NCBI RefSeq assembly: GCF_963082655.1
Contig: NC_081553.1
Location: forward strand, 47,613,527 to 47,677,526
Source of the DNA: Stomoxys calcitrans
Taxonomy: Eukaryota > Arthropoda > Insecta > Diptera > Muscidae
Length of the DNA stretch: 64,000 nucleotides
Direction: 5' to 3'
Shown: positions 24,101-36,100 of the stretch, piece after piece
Numbering within the stretch: the first letter of the stretch is position 1
Layout: each line of letters starts with the position of its first letter
Position numbers and translations under genes: made by a program
The notes under the pieces: generated by a model
What the model saw: only the letters and a program-made list of their open reading frames with translations
The model's database searches: none
Told to the model about the DNA's origin: nothing

Positions 24101-27100
24101 CTAAGTGATATTATTTAAAGTGGTATATTGCAAAGTGTTATACTAAGTGGTATATTGCATAGGGGTATATTTTTAAGTGCTATACGCATAATGGTATATG
24201 CAAAGTGGTACATTGCAATGTGGTATATTACAAAGTCGTATATTGCAAAGTCGTATATTGCAAAGTGGTATATCGCAAAGTCGTGCTTTGCAAAGTGTTA
24301 TACTAAGTGGTATAGTGCATAGGGGTATATTGTTAAGTGGTATACTTCAAAGACATATGCAGCAATGTGGTATATCCGAAGTAGTATATTACTAAGTGGT
24401 ATATTACAAAGTGGTATACGCAAAGTGGTATATTGCAAAGTGGTATATTGTAGTGATATAATGCAAGGTGGTATATGGTTAGGTGGTATATTGTTAAGTG
24501 GTATATTGCAAAGTGGTATATTGCAGTGATATAATGCAAGGTGGTATATGGTTAGGTGGTATATTGTTAAGTGGTATATTGCAAAGTTGTATATTCCAAA
24601 GTTCTATATTGCAGAGTTATATTGCATAGTGTATTATTGCAAATTGGTATATGCAAAGTAGTATATTGTAAAGTGTGTAAAGTGGTATACGCAAAGTGGT
24701 ATATTCAAAAACGATATTTTGCCAAGTGATATTATGCAAAGTGGTATATTGTACAGTGGTATTTTGTAAAGTGTTATGTTGCAAAATGGTATATTGTAAA
24801 GTGGTATATTGCTAAGTAGTACATTGCAAAGTGGTATATTGCAAAGTTGTTTATTACAAAGCTGTATATTGGCAAGTGGTATGTTGCAAAGTTGATGTTG
24901 CAAGTGCTATATTGCAGTGTTATATTGCAAAGTGGTACAATGCAAAGTGGTACATTGCAAAGTGGTATATAAAAGGTGGTATATTCCAAAATGACATTTT
25001 GCCAAGTGATGTGGTATATTGTAAAGTGTTATATTTCACATTTGTAAAGTGTTATAATGCAAAATGGTATATTGCAAATTGGTATATTGCTTAGTGGTAC
25101 ATTGCAAAGTGGTATAGGCAAAGTGGTATATTGCAAGGCGGTATATTGTTAAGTGGTATATTGCAAAGTGGTATATTGCAAAGTGGTATAATGCAAAGTT
25201 GTGTATTACAAAGCTGTATATTGGCAAGTGGCATATTGCAAAGTTGTATATTGGTAAGTGCTATATTGCTGTGTTATATTGCAAAGTGTATCATTGCAAA
25301 GTTGTATATGAAAAGTAGTATATTGCTATTGGAATATACCACTCCACAATGATATTTTGCAAAGTGGTATATTCCACAATGATACTTTGCTAAGTGATAT
25401 TTTGCAAAGTGGTATATTCCACAATGATATTTTGCTAAGTGATATTTTGCAAAGTGGTATATTGTAAGTGCTATTTTGTAAAATGTTATATTTCACATTT
25501 GTAAAGTGTTATATTGCAAAGTAGTGTATTTTAAAGTGTTATATTACATAGGAGTTTTTTGCAAAGTGGTATATTGCAAAGTGGTATATTGCAAATTGCC
25601 AAGTGGTATATCGCGAAGTGGCATATTGCAAATTGTTATGTTGCAAAGTGGTGTATTCCAAAGTGGTCCATTGCACAGTGGTATGATGCAAAGTGGTACA
25701 TTGCACGATGGTATATTTGCAATGTTCTATATTGCAAAGTCGTACATCTTAAAGTGGTATATTTTAAAGTGCACTGCAAGGCGGTATATTGCAAAGTGTT
25801 ATTGGCTTGTTTATGTAAGCTTTAAAATAGGGACCGGATTCTTATCCGCTTCATGACACCTTGGACATAGACCTAAGCCAGTAATCGGCTTCTTGTGCGC
25901 TCTAAATCAGAAAAAGTGCCAGGGCCCGTTAGCTGTGAAAGCTGAGCATTGACATAGGATATGTTCCAACGTCTCATCGTCATCCCTACATGCCCTGGGC
26001 ACGCTGTCACCTATTCTACATAAGTGTGCCCATAGTCCAATTTGACTCGTAATGATACCGAAAGCCATAGCCTCGTCTTCTCCCATAGGTTTTCGTCCTC
26101 CGATGCCTCGTCTGCCCCCATAGGATTTTAGTCCTCCGGCCGAGTATTTCACTGCTATTTGCACGTTCGTTGCTCACGCTCTTAGTTGTGACTGCGTCGT
26201 GCCGAAAGACTTCGCATTCGCACAATTTACTGATAGCAGTTCTCAAATGCGAGTAATTCGCTGCCCTTTCGTTCCGTTGATGGCTAGTCTACTGTCCGTA
26301 AAGATGTTAGCACCCCACGTCCTCCCGCGGTCAGGATGACGGAAACAGATATTAGCCCTTGAGACCTCAATGTAGACTCCCCAGACGCACTATTGTTCTC
26401 TAGCTTTTATCCGAGTTCCTTCAATCCAACACCAAGCCATCGGCAGCAGCACCTTGCACCCGACCTCAATTTTTGTTTCAGGTGTCCGATCAGGCCTAAG
26501 TCTCTGGGACTTCAATGTAGACCCCCAAGCCACCTCTGTCGTCTAGCTGTGATCCATCTGTGTAGCATGAACTTTCAGATGTCAATATCAGAGTTCTGTT
26601 GTTGTTGTCGTCCGCCTGCAGGACCTTAGTTTGGTCAGGCAGTCGTAAACAGATCTCAGCCCTTAAGACCTAAATGTAGTCCCCAAACCCAAGCTGTTCT
26701 CTAGTTTTGATCCATCAATCCAAGACAGTGGACAGAGGTACGGCAGCCATGTAAAAGCTTCTCCCTAAAAAGGTGTCGCATTGCTCATGCTGCACAGTGT
26801 TGCCAAATCAAAAATCGTGGCAATAATTCTAGAACGTTTGAAGAGATAGAGACATGTACACGAAATACCACACAGTTCATATCGAGGTGTTTTCCGAAAA
26901 GATGCAAAATTATGTGACCCTAGTGGATGCAGAGGCTGATCCATTTTTTATGCCCATAAACATAAAATCAGGGATATACCATCAACTGTTATTAAGATTA
27001 ATCCTAATAATAACCCTAATTATTTCGGCATTTGCTATGCTATTATAGAAGAAACCTTTCACGCCACCAAATCCCTTTCTTACCTTGGGAACTTCCAGTA

Positions 27101-30100
27101 AAGGATTTTTGCTTTTACGTCTTTGTAGCACACCACCAGTTATGAATTTGGCATCATTGCCCACGGTGTCCAAAGCTATGCGAAACATTTCCACTATGGA
27201 TTGCATAGATTCTGTAACGGCATGAAAACACATTAGAAAATCTTATGGAATTCTTTTTTCTTACGGCTAAATTCTCTTACCAGATATTTCCTCTTGAGTC
27301 TTTATGGGATAGGCCATGTTATTGAAAAATCTTATATTGGCCGAACGAAACATATGGAAATAGCCATCGACTCCATCTACGGTATAATTGATTCTCAAAC
27401 ACAACATGGCTGGCGAAGAGCCTTGGAACATTTTCGACTGCTGATACATGCCCAATTCGATCATGATGATATTTTCCAAAGAGACCTTTTCGAAACGAAC
27501 AATCTTATCCAAATGGGAATCATATTCGGCCACTATATAGCTTTCATCGGTCAACAATAGAATGGTGTCAACTTCAGTTTCATTTATGTCACCAGAACTG
27601 TAGGAAAACAAAATACAAGTCATTAGAGAGCTACTAAATCTCAAAGCTTATTGGGTTAAATTTACCCTGGATCGGCATCTATTAGGCCCCAAGCACCCAC
27701 TGGATATTGGGCTGACCCCAATAGTAGTTTACGACAATCCTCCACAAGCAATTTTGCGTGTTCGGCGCCTTCCGAAGCATCGGTGTCGTCTGGGGCCGTT
27801 TGACCCCCTAACGCGTTTAAAGACTCCGAGGTTACAGGGTTTCCTAACATTAGATCTATGGTGGCTTGACGATAGCTATCTTTAAAACGAGCCAGATAGT
27901 AGCTGAAAGTGAAAAAGTTCAATGAAAATGAAATCCCAGAAATCAACTTTGATAGATGTCAAAGGTTTAAGTTCGACAAGGCCGAACTTTATACATCCAC
28001 CACCAAGGAATCATTGTCGAGCTATTGCAAATTAGATTCGTTTCGGTATTCGAACTCTACTAATAACTGATAATTTTTTTTTTTAAGCTGATACACGGGA
28101 GTGAGGGCAACGCAGGGCAATCTGAGGCAATCCCATGGCAGCCGGTTGCACATGACGGATAGACCCGAAGGGCTGCCGCCTCAGTGTACAACAAACCGCT
28201 ACAATAATCTGAGGCTTTTGATGAAAATGTATTTTCCACAGGATTCGACGGGGCTTACGAAGACACGGATAACTTGGATAATGATTTTAATCAAAGGCTT
28301 TTTTTATAGTAAAGGAAGCCTTCAGGTGCTTCCAACCAACTAACGGCATATTTCCGGCATTGCTGCAGAAGGTGGCCGACTATTTGGCACCTCATTTGAC
28401 CTCTATTTTTAATTTTTACGGCGTGCCTAAGTCTTGCATATACTCCGAAGGCCTAGCAGGCGCCAAGGGTGGTACTTCTACCCAAGCCCGGTAAGGCCAG
28501 TCTGTGACCAAAGGCCTAAAGATCTAAGCCTCCGGCACGGGTTTACTCTCAGCACCACAAAGGCTTGAACTTTGATTTCAAAAATGTGTGGTGTTCATCG
28601 TTATCACGAGAAGCATAGTTGGAAGCTATCGGGTACGCCCACGGGTAGCGGATATTGGAATACTCAATACGGAGTAATTGCAACTGCATTGGCGAACAAT
28701 CGGCGGTATCGAGCGGAGAGTATCTGTGAAAGGCCGGGAGACCCTGGCTGTTGCAAAAATTCTGAGTGCCTATGATGTTCGATATGTAAAGACGACTTAT
28801 AGGCGCCTTTAAATAACATATGGGCAAATGTTCTCGCGGGGATCGGCATATGCGGCAGAACAAGCTTGCTCATCTATAGGAGTCCACACGAAAATGTGGC
28901 TACTACAATAGTAGACCTTTAAGCCTCCCGGCACAGGATAACTATGAGCACTACACAGGCAGGAACTTTGAGTTACGATCTGTGTGGTGTTGGACGGGCC
29001 TTAGGCCCTGGTCGTTCAATCGTCCGCATATGAACCCTCTTTACACATGGCCTGGGCATATTGAAGCCAAGGCAAATGTGTGCGGTGATGGCATGCAAAG
29101 CAGTTGTTGTGTTATGCATTCCACGAAGCCCTTCCTGATGCTCGGTGAACGGAAATTCTCTAACGAACCTCGGGAGGAGTTGTCCCTCAAACATCTTGGC
29201 TACTGATGAGAGAAGGGCGATTGGTCTGTAAGACTCCCCCTTACTCGGGTCCTTTCCAGACTTCGGTAGCGGGATTACTCTGCCCATCTTCCAGACATCG
29301 GGTACTATAAGTGTGCTCAAAGACAGGTTGAGTACAGCAGTAAGGTACTCAACTTCAGGTAAATCCAGATTCTTCAACATCAATGCAGAGAATCCATCGG
29401 GGCCCCATCGCCTTGGATGATTTGGCGCCATGGATGACATTCGTAACTTCGCCCACGGTAAATTTTGATGGCTGTCCATCGGCTCGGAGACCACGGATAC
29501 GACGAATGGCCCTTCTTGCCCCGTCACTCTCGGGATGCACAATAAATTGACGGTTGAACAACCCGGCGCATCTCTTCGGATCAGTCTCGGTTACTTCGAC
29601 GAAAAGTGACTGAGGTCCTGTCATTCCGTCTATCGGGGTTTGAGAGTTATTTAACAGTAGACCACAGCTTGCCTAAACCGCTGCCTAAGTTACATTGCTC
29701 CAAGTGTTCAAGCCACAAATTCCGCTTATGTTCGTTGACTACCCTGTCTATTTCCATATTCAGCTCGCTGATTTTGCACCTCCTTTTAATTCTAGTGGTG
29801 GCATCCTCATTCACCATGCAAAATGTGGAGCCTTCAATCCTTCAAAATGCCATGAAGTGTGATGCGCACTAAAGTCCCCTAGAATCAGACGATTATGGCC
29901 AGATAGTAACCCACTTATGTCGGGGTTGTAAGCTTGGAAATTAATTGGGAAACAGCTACCAAACGGCGTTATGCACTCGTTGTATAGCTCTATCTGGGCA
30001 CTACCGGACCTTACTGCTATCCCCATGCATTCCATGTAGGGGTCACTAGCGCCAGGCGCAGGCGAGATGGTTCTATATTCCACGGAATGGTGTATCACGA

Positions 30101-33100
30101 AGGCCAGTCCACCACTTTCATTCCTTGAGCGATTCTTACGTAGCACATTGTAGCCGTGACAACTGTGCAAGCTGCAAGTGTTGGCCAGCTTTGTCTCCTG
30201 AATCGCTGCGAACAACATATTCTTCCGACTCATGAAATCCACCATTTCATCGATGGTGTATCACGAAGGCCAATCCCCCACCTCCATTCTTGCCACGGAG
30301 ACCGTTGCAGTTTAGGTGCAAAAATGATACACTTCCCGGCACTGGCCTGGCAATATTGAGCCTGGGATGCTGCCGTTGCGTATATTGCCGCACGGGAGGG
30401 GTCATATAGTCCGACGATGATGATTATGACCCACTGCTATGTTCGCACAGCAACTTGCTATATATCCAGTATGACTATACTCCCGTAGTGAAGTAAGGTC
30501 AGAGCTAGATCGGAAATGTAACCACTCCATGCACCGGTTACACCTCGCCGACAGATGATGGAGCCGGTTCTGGAAAATCCGACAAAGCCAGGGTCCGGGG
30601 CTCTTTTCAATCCCGGCACGGACCAGAAGCGATGAGGGGTTCCATCGGGTCAATCCGGTGCGTACAACCGGCTGCCATGTGATTGATGTATGGCCGTAGT
30701 GGCATGGGGCGGATTTGTGCATTCGACAAAGGGACGGCAAACCCGGACGGACATAACTAAATTGACTTAGAAATTATACTTCCATCCTATGGTGGAGGGT
30801 AAAAAAACGGCTGACTTCCAAAATGTTAGTTGTTTTATGCATCATGTTTTAAAATGCCGCGGCTCTAAATCGTATACAGCGGTCAAAAAAAGTATTCATC
30901 ATTAGCAAAATTGATAATAAATTCACTTATTTTGGGTAATTGAAGAAAATTTAAAGTAAACAAATAATGGAGTTTTATGCAATAGTTTATTTTTCGTAAT
31001 ATGTTTTAAAATAAATTCAAAAAATAAATTTAATTAGCGCAAAAAATGCAATTTTATATAATAACACCAAAAACAGAACAAAAAAAGTATTCATCATTGA
31101 TGTGCTATCATCAAAGTCAAATTCAAATATTATTTGGGAATCCCCCTTTTCTGTTTTATTTAGTAAAGGAGGCTTTGCCCTTGACAGCAAATATTTAATT
31201 TCATTGAAAATATAGTTTTTGTCAAAATGGGTCGTAAGCAAAACGAGGTTTCTGATGAGGTAAAAGTTTTGATAATAAAACACCACAGGAATGGTTTAAC
31301 TCAAAAAACTATCAGTGAAATATTAAATAGACCACGATCTACTATACAATCCATCATCAGAAAGTGGACAGAAACGAAAACTGTTGACAATAAACCAAGA
31401 TCTGGTCGACCAAAAGCACTTTCAGTTGGAGATGTGCGTTGGCTAGTGCGGCAAGTTCAGAAAACTCCGAAGACAAATGCGACCATTCTTCGTAAAAACA
31501 CTATGGAATATTTAGGGAAGGAAGTTACTACACAAACAATTCGAAATACACTCAAAAGGCATAGTTACAGAGGAAGAACTGCACGTAAGAAGCCCTTTAT
31601 AAATAAAATAAACCGAGTGAAAAGGCTAAACTTCGCAAAAATGTATGTAAAACAGCCCGAATCATTTTGGAAAACAGTCATTTTTGCAGACGAGAGCAAG
31701 TTTAATCTTTTTGGGTGCGATGGAAAGGTCATAGTGTACAGAAAACCAAATACAGAGCTTGAAGAACGAAACACAGTTGCTACTGTAAAACATGGTGGAG
31801 GTGGTTTAATGGTTTGGGGGTGTATGGCGGCTTCAGGAGCGGGAAATCTTGAAATTATTAATGGAGTAATGGACCATAAGTATTACATTGACATTTTAAA
31901 GAGGAATTTAAAATATAGTGCTGTAAAACTTGGGCTTGGTAATAACTTTCAATATTATCAAGATAATGACCCCAAACATTCTGCTTTAAATACCAAGATG
32001 TGGATGCTGTATAACTGCCCCAAAGTCATTAAAACTCCTCCTCAAAGTCCCGACTTTAACCCAATTGAACATCTTTGGGAACATCTCGAACGCAAATTGA
32101 GAACGCGCAATTTTTCGAGCAAGAGTCAAATGCAACAGGTGATAATGGAGGAATGGACTAATATAGACCAAAATATAACCGCTAAATTAGTCCAATCGAT
32201 GTCAAACCGTTTAAAAGAAGTTATAAGACGCGGTGGTCGAATAACAAAGTATTAATTTTTTTAAATTATGTTATTTATTTTTTTGTTTTTTTGCAATGAT
32301 GAATACTTTTTTTGTTTAATTTTTTGTGTTCAGCTGTAAAATGGCCCTTTTTGTTCCAATAAATACTATTTTTTTCTTTAAAAACAATGAAATTGTGTAC
32401 ATATATATCACACAAGCACTACTGCATCATTAGTTTAATATGTTTTTATTCCAATTGTCTTTTGTAGACTTATTAAAAAAAAAACATTGAATGATGAATA
32501 CTTTTTTTGACCGCTGTATGTAACACAGCAAAAAAAAAGCAGTTGCGTTATTCTTGATGTTTTACCATTTTTTGCGTTTTACACATACAATGGATAACAA
32601 AAAAACGAAGACAAAATGGCGTGGTAACTAATTTAAGCATGTTTTTGTAACATTATTAATATATTTAACACTTATTTAATAGTTTTCATCACATTTAATA
32701 AAAATAGGCTATGCATTGCATTTCGTATGTTTTATATCGTACATGTAAACAAAGCCCATAGTTGCTTTGTTTCGGCACTTTGCATGTGTACGAAATTTAC
32801 CAACGCTGTAGAACGATAACGAAACATTGCATTAATGCATTTTGGAAGTCAGCCATACTTGTATCCCACAGTGGTGGTGCATTTAAAAGTAGAAATAGAA
32901 ATGAATTCATGCTTTGTGCAAAAAAATACTAAAGCAACTAAAAACAAAATTATATATGTATGTAAAAAAACAAAATACCTTTTGCAATGACAACATAAGA
33001 CATAACGTAATAAAAGGCATAAAATAATAATTTCGAAAAAAGGAATTGTTGAAAATATCTATTGTGGTCAATTGCAACTTATTGCTGCTGCTAGGCGAAG

Positions 33101-36100
33101 GGGCAATTGTATCATTGCCACACCTGGTATAGATGACATGTTCCAATAATTGCAATTCCGGTTGCAATACACCCGCATAGAAGTAACCCCTCGTCGGGGC
33201 TGGCGTTGAGGGGCACAATATATGGAGTATGGTTGTCAACACCTCATCCTCCCTCAATTGTTGGGCATCATTTAGTTGGCCCTGCATTAAATCGATCATG
33301 CATTGACGAAATGTATCGGCAAAATTTTGTATGAAAAAACTACGAATAGATAGAGAAGAGAAGAGATACCAAGATTTTGTTTGAGGGCGTGTAAAAAGTA
33401 AAGCACAAAAAAAAAAAACAATTTTGAACAACATTTAGTATCTTGAGAAAAATAGGAAAAGCCGAAAGTTTTCTTGTGTTATACGTCAAATATGGTACAT
33501 TTATTAGAAAGAGTGAGGAATGGAAGGAAAAGTTAGTAGAATCTATAATGAATGAATACACTTTGGAAGATTTGTTTTCAAAAGCTTGAGTTTCGCTAGC
33601 AAAGTATGACAGTTTCTCGGAGTCATAGTTCAACTTTCTATAAACCTTACCCTGATAGTCGTAAGGCAATCATTTTTGTTTTTAATGAGAAAAAATATGA
33701 AAATACCACAAAATTATTTCTACATCTAATGAAATTCTGCTGACATAATTCCACTCTTAACGAAGTGAACTATCTAATTTAAGATTTATTAGGGGATATA
33801 TTCTATGCATTTTATTTACCTTTCTCATATATCATCAATGTAGGGGCCAATGGTGAAACAATTAAAGATGGTCTTATTTGTACAACAACCACAATTTATA
33901 TGGTGCAATACGCCATCTAGCCGATCCTCGTTTTGCCAACACACGCAAAAAAATTTATCTGCGTGTGTGTATACGTATGCGTGCATGAGTGGAGAATATG
34001 CGAGAAAGAAGATAACAACAAAGAGAATGTAAACAAAAAGCTGTCATCTTAATACCGTTAAACCTGGCCTGCTGTTAACAGCTGTTCGTTTGAGACCACC
34101 TTTTTCAATCCGCCTTGGTAGGGGCCAAAAGCAATGAACGTACAATTGCACGTGTTTTGTTAACCCTAATGCAGAGTTTACATGGCGCATCTGATGTGTG
34201 GTCATTGTAATAGTATTTAGTTATCGGTCATGGCTGAAAAATCAAAATCATTCGATTTTTCGATGATTGGTCACTGTAATAGTATTGGTGAAAACAAAGG
34301 TGTATGCGTCACATGTTCAAATAACCATCAGTCATGGCTGAAAAATCAAAATCATTGGATTTTTTCGATGAATGGGGTCTATCGATAACCGTTTACAAAG
34401 AAATGTGTAATCATTAATTGACAGATATTGATAAATACGCTAAATAAAGTTATAAAATGAAAAGTAAAAGCTGTGTTCGGGAACTCAAAATTTTTTGCAA
34501 AATTTGCACAAATTTTTACTGGAAGTCGTTTGGGTACTTTATTTGCCAGCAGAAGAGAGCACGAGAGCAAATTTTGGCAGTTCGAAAAAAGAGAACCTGC
34601 ATATTTCTACTGGGACTTTTTTGCCAGCCGACATTTGCAACTTTGAACAGATGTTTTGTAAAAGGCAGCTGTTTTATGAAAAACAGCCATTACATGAAAA
34701 TACAAAAGCTAACACCAAAATGGATCAAAAAGGCAGAGGTAAGTTACCAATAAAAATATTGTTTAATGTTAATTATTAAATTTGTTTCATTTTTATTTAC
34801 TTTTAATGAAGATTCAAGGCAGCTATTGTTCAGATACAGAAAACTCGCCAAATGAAGTTGTAATTTTACCTCAAGTCGGTTGTTCGACATTAGAAGGTAA
34901 GTGCAATTATTGGTTTCTTAAGTGTTTTGATGAAACCATCCTCACCGGAGAGCTACGATGGAACCAACAGCGTTCCTTTAAATTTGTTGAGGAGGGAAGA
35001 TGCTGCCATGGGATTGAGTGGGTCTGGCTGGGCAGTTAAACAAGTGACGCACAGTGGGATTAGGAAAAAATAGTTCAATTAGTCTGCCAATTGTGATCGG
35101 ATACAGATATTTTCAATGATAGCGCAGTGTGCCTAGCCGCCACATGACCAAATAGAAAGCTCACTTAGCCTCACATCAGTGGTCGCTGCAATTTGTCTAG
35201 ACACAATTCTAAAAGTATTAGTTGGTTAATCCAAAGTTTCTTTGTCAGCACACCAAGTGCTGCCGACAAGGGAATTGAGAACGTTGTTTCTATTTTTGTG
35301 TACGGTTATGGCATGTAAATCAGTTTTAGTCCTATGCAGCCTTCGAAATGCATGCTGATGCTCGGCGAATGGAAATTGTCCAAAGGGAAGGAACGGGAGG
35401 AGTAGTCCCTCATGCGTCTTGGCTACTGATGAAAGAAGACAGATCGGTCTGTACGACTTCCCCTTGCTCGTGTCCTTTCCAGGTTTTGAGTAGCGGAATC
35501 ACACTGCCCATCTTCCAACCATCGGGTACTATAATAGTGTTCCAGACAGGCTAAGGACAGTTGTAAGGTACTCCCCTCCAGGCAGCAGCATGGAGATTAC
35601 ATATACTACCAATCGCTCCACTTCTACATTTGTCACTCTCGGCCAATAAATTGACGTTTACCGGTGGAAAATACCTCACAAATACCGCTAGCGGTGGTTT
35701 TCCCCTCCTAATGCTGGCAACATTTGTGAGGTACTATGCCATGGAAAACTTCTCTTCAAAGAGGTGTCGCGGTGAGTCGGCTATAAAAAGGAGGCCCCTT
35801 ATCATTGAGCTTTAACTTGGATCGGACTGCACTCATAAATATGTGAGAAGTTTGCCCCTGTTCCTTAGTGGAATGTTCATGGGCAAAATTTGCAATTTGC
35901 AAATCGGGACCAATCTGAGGCAAATTGAAGAAGGATGTCGAAGGGCCTAATACAACTCACTGCCTAAGATCCTAAATCGGAGGATCGGTCTATATGGCAG
36001 CTATATACAAATCTGGACCGATCTCGGCCAAATTGACGAAGAATGTCGAGGGGCCTAACACAACTCACTGTACCAAATTTCAGCAAAATCGGATAATAAA

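Noticed and set aside
23205..25805. Regularly spaced short repeats that might suggest a CRISPR-like array
   Set aside because: There are no unique spacers between constant repeats; the whole stretch is one degenerate ~15-bp tandem unit in a fly intron.
23325..25856. Many open frames of 60-116 codons in the minisatellite (isoleucine/tyrosine/leucine-rich)
   Set aside because: They are translations of a 15-bp AT-rich unit that happens to lack stops in several frames on both strands.
27294..27560. 88-codon plus-strand frame
   Set aside because: Antisense shadow of Sac2 exon 7.
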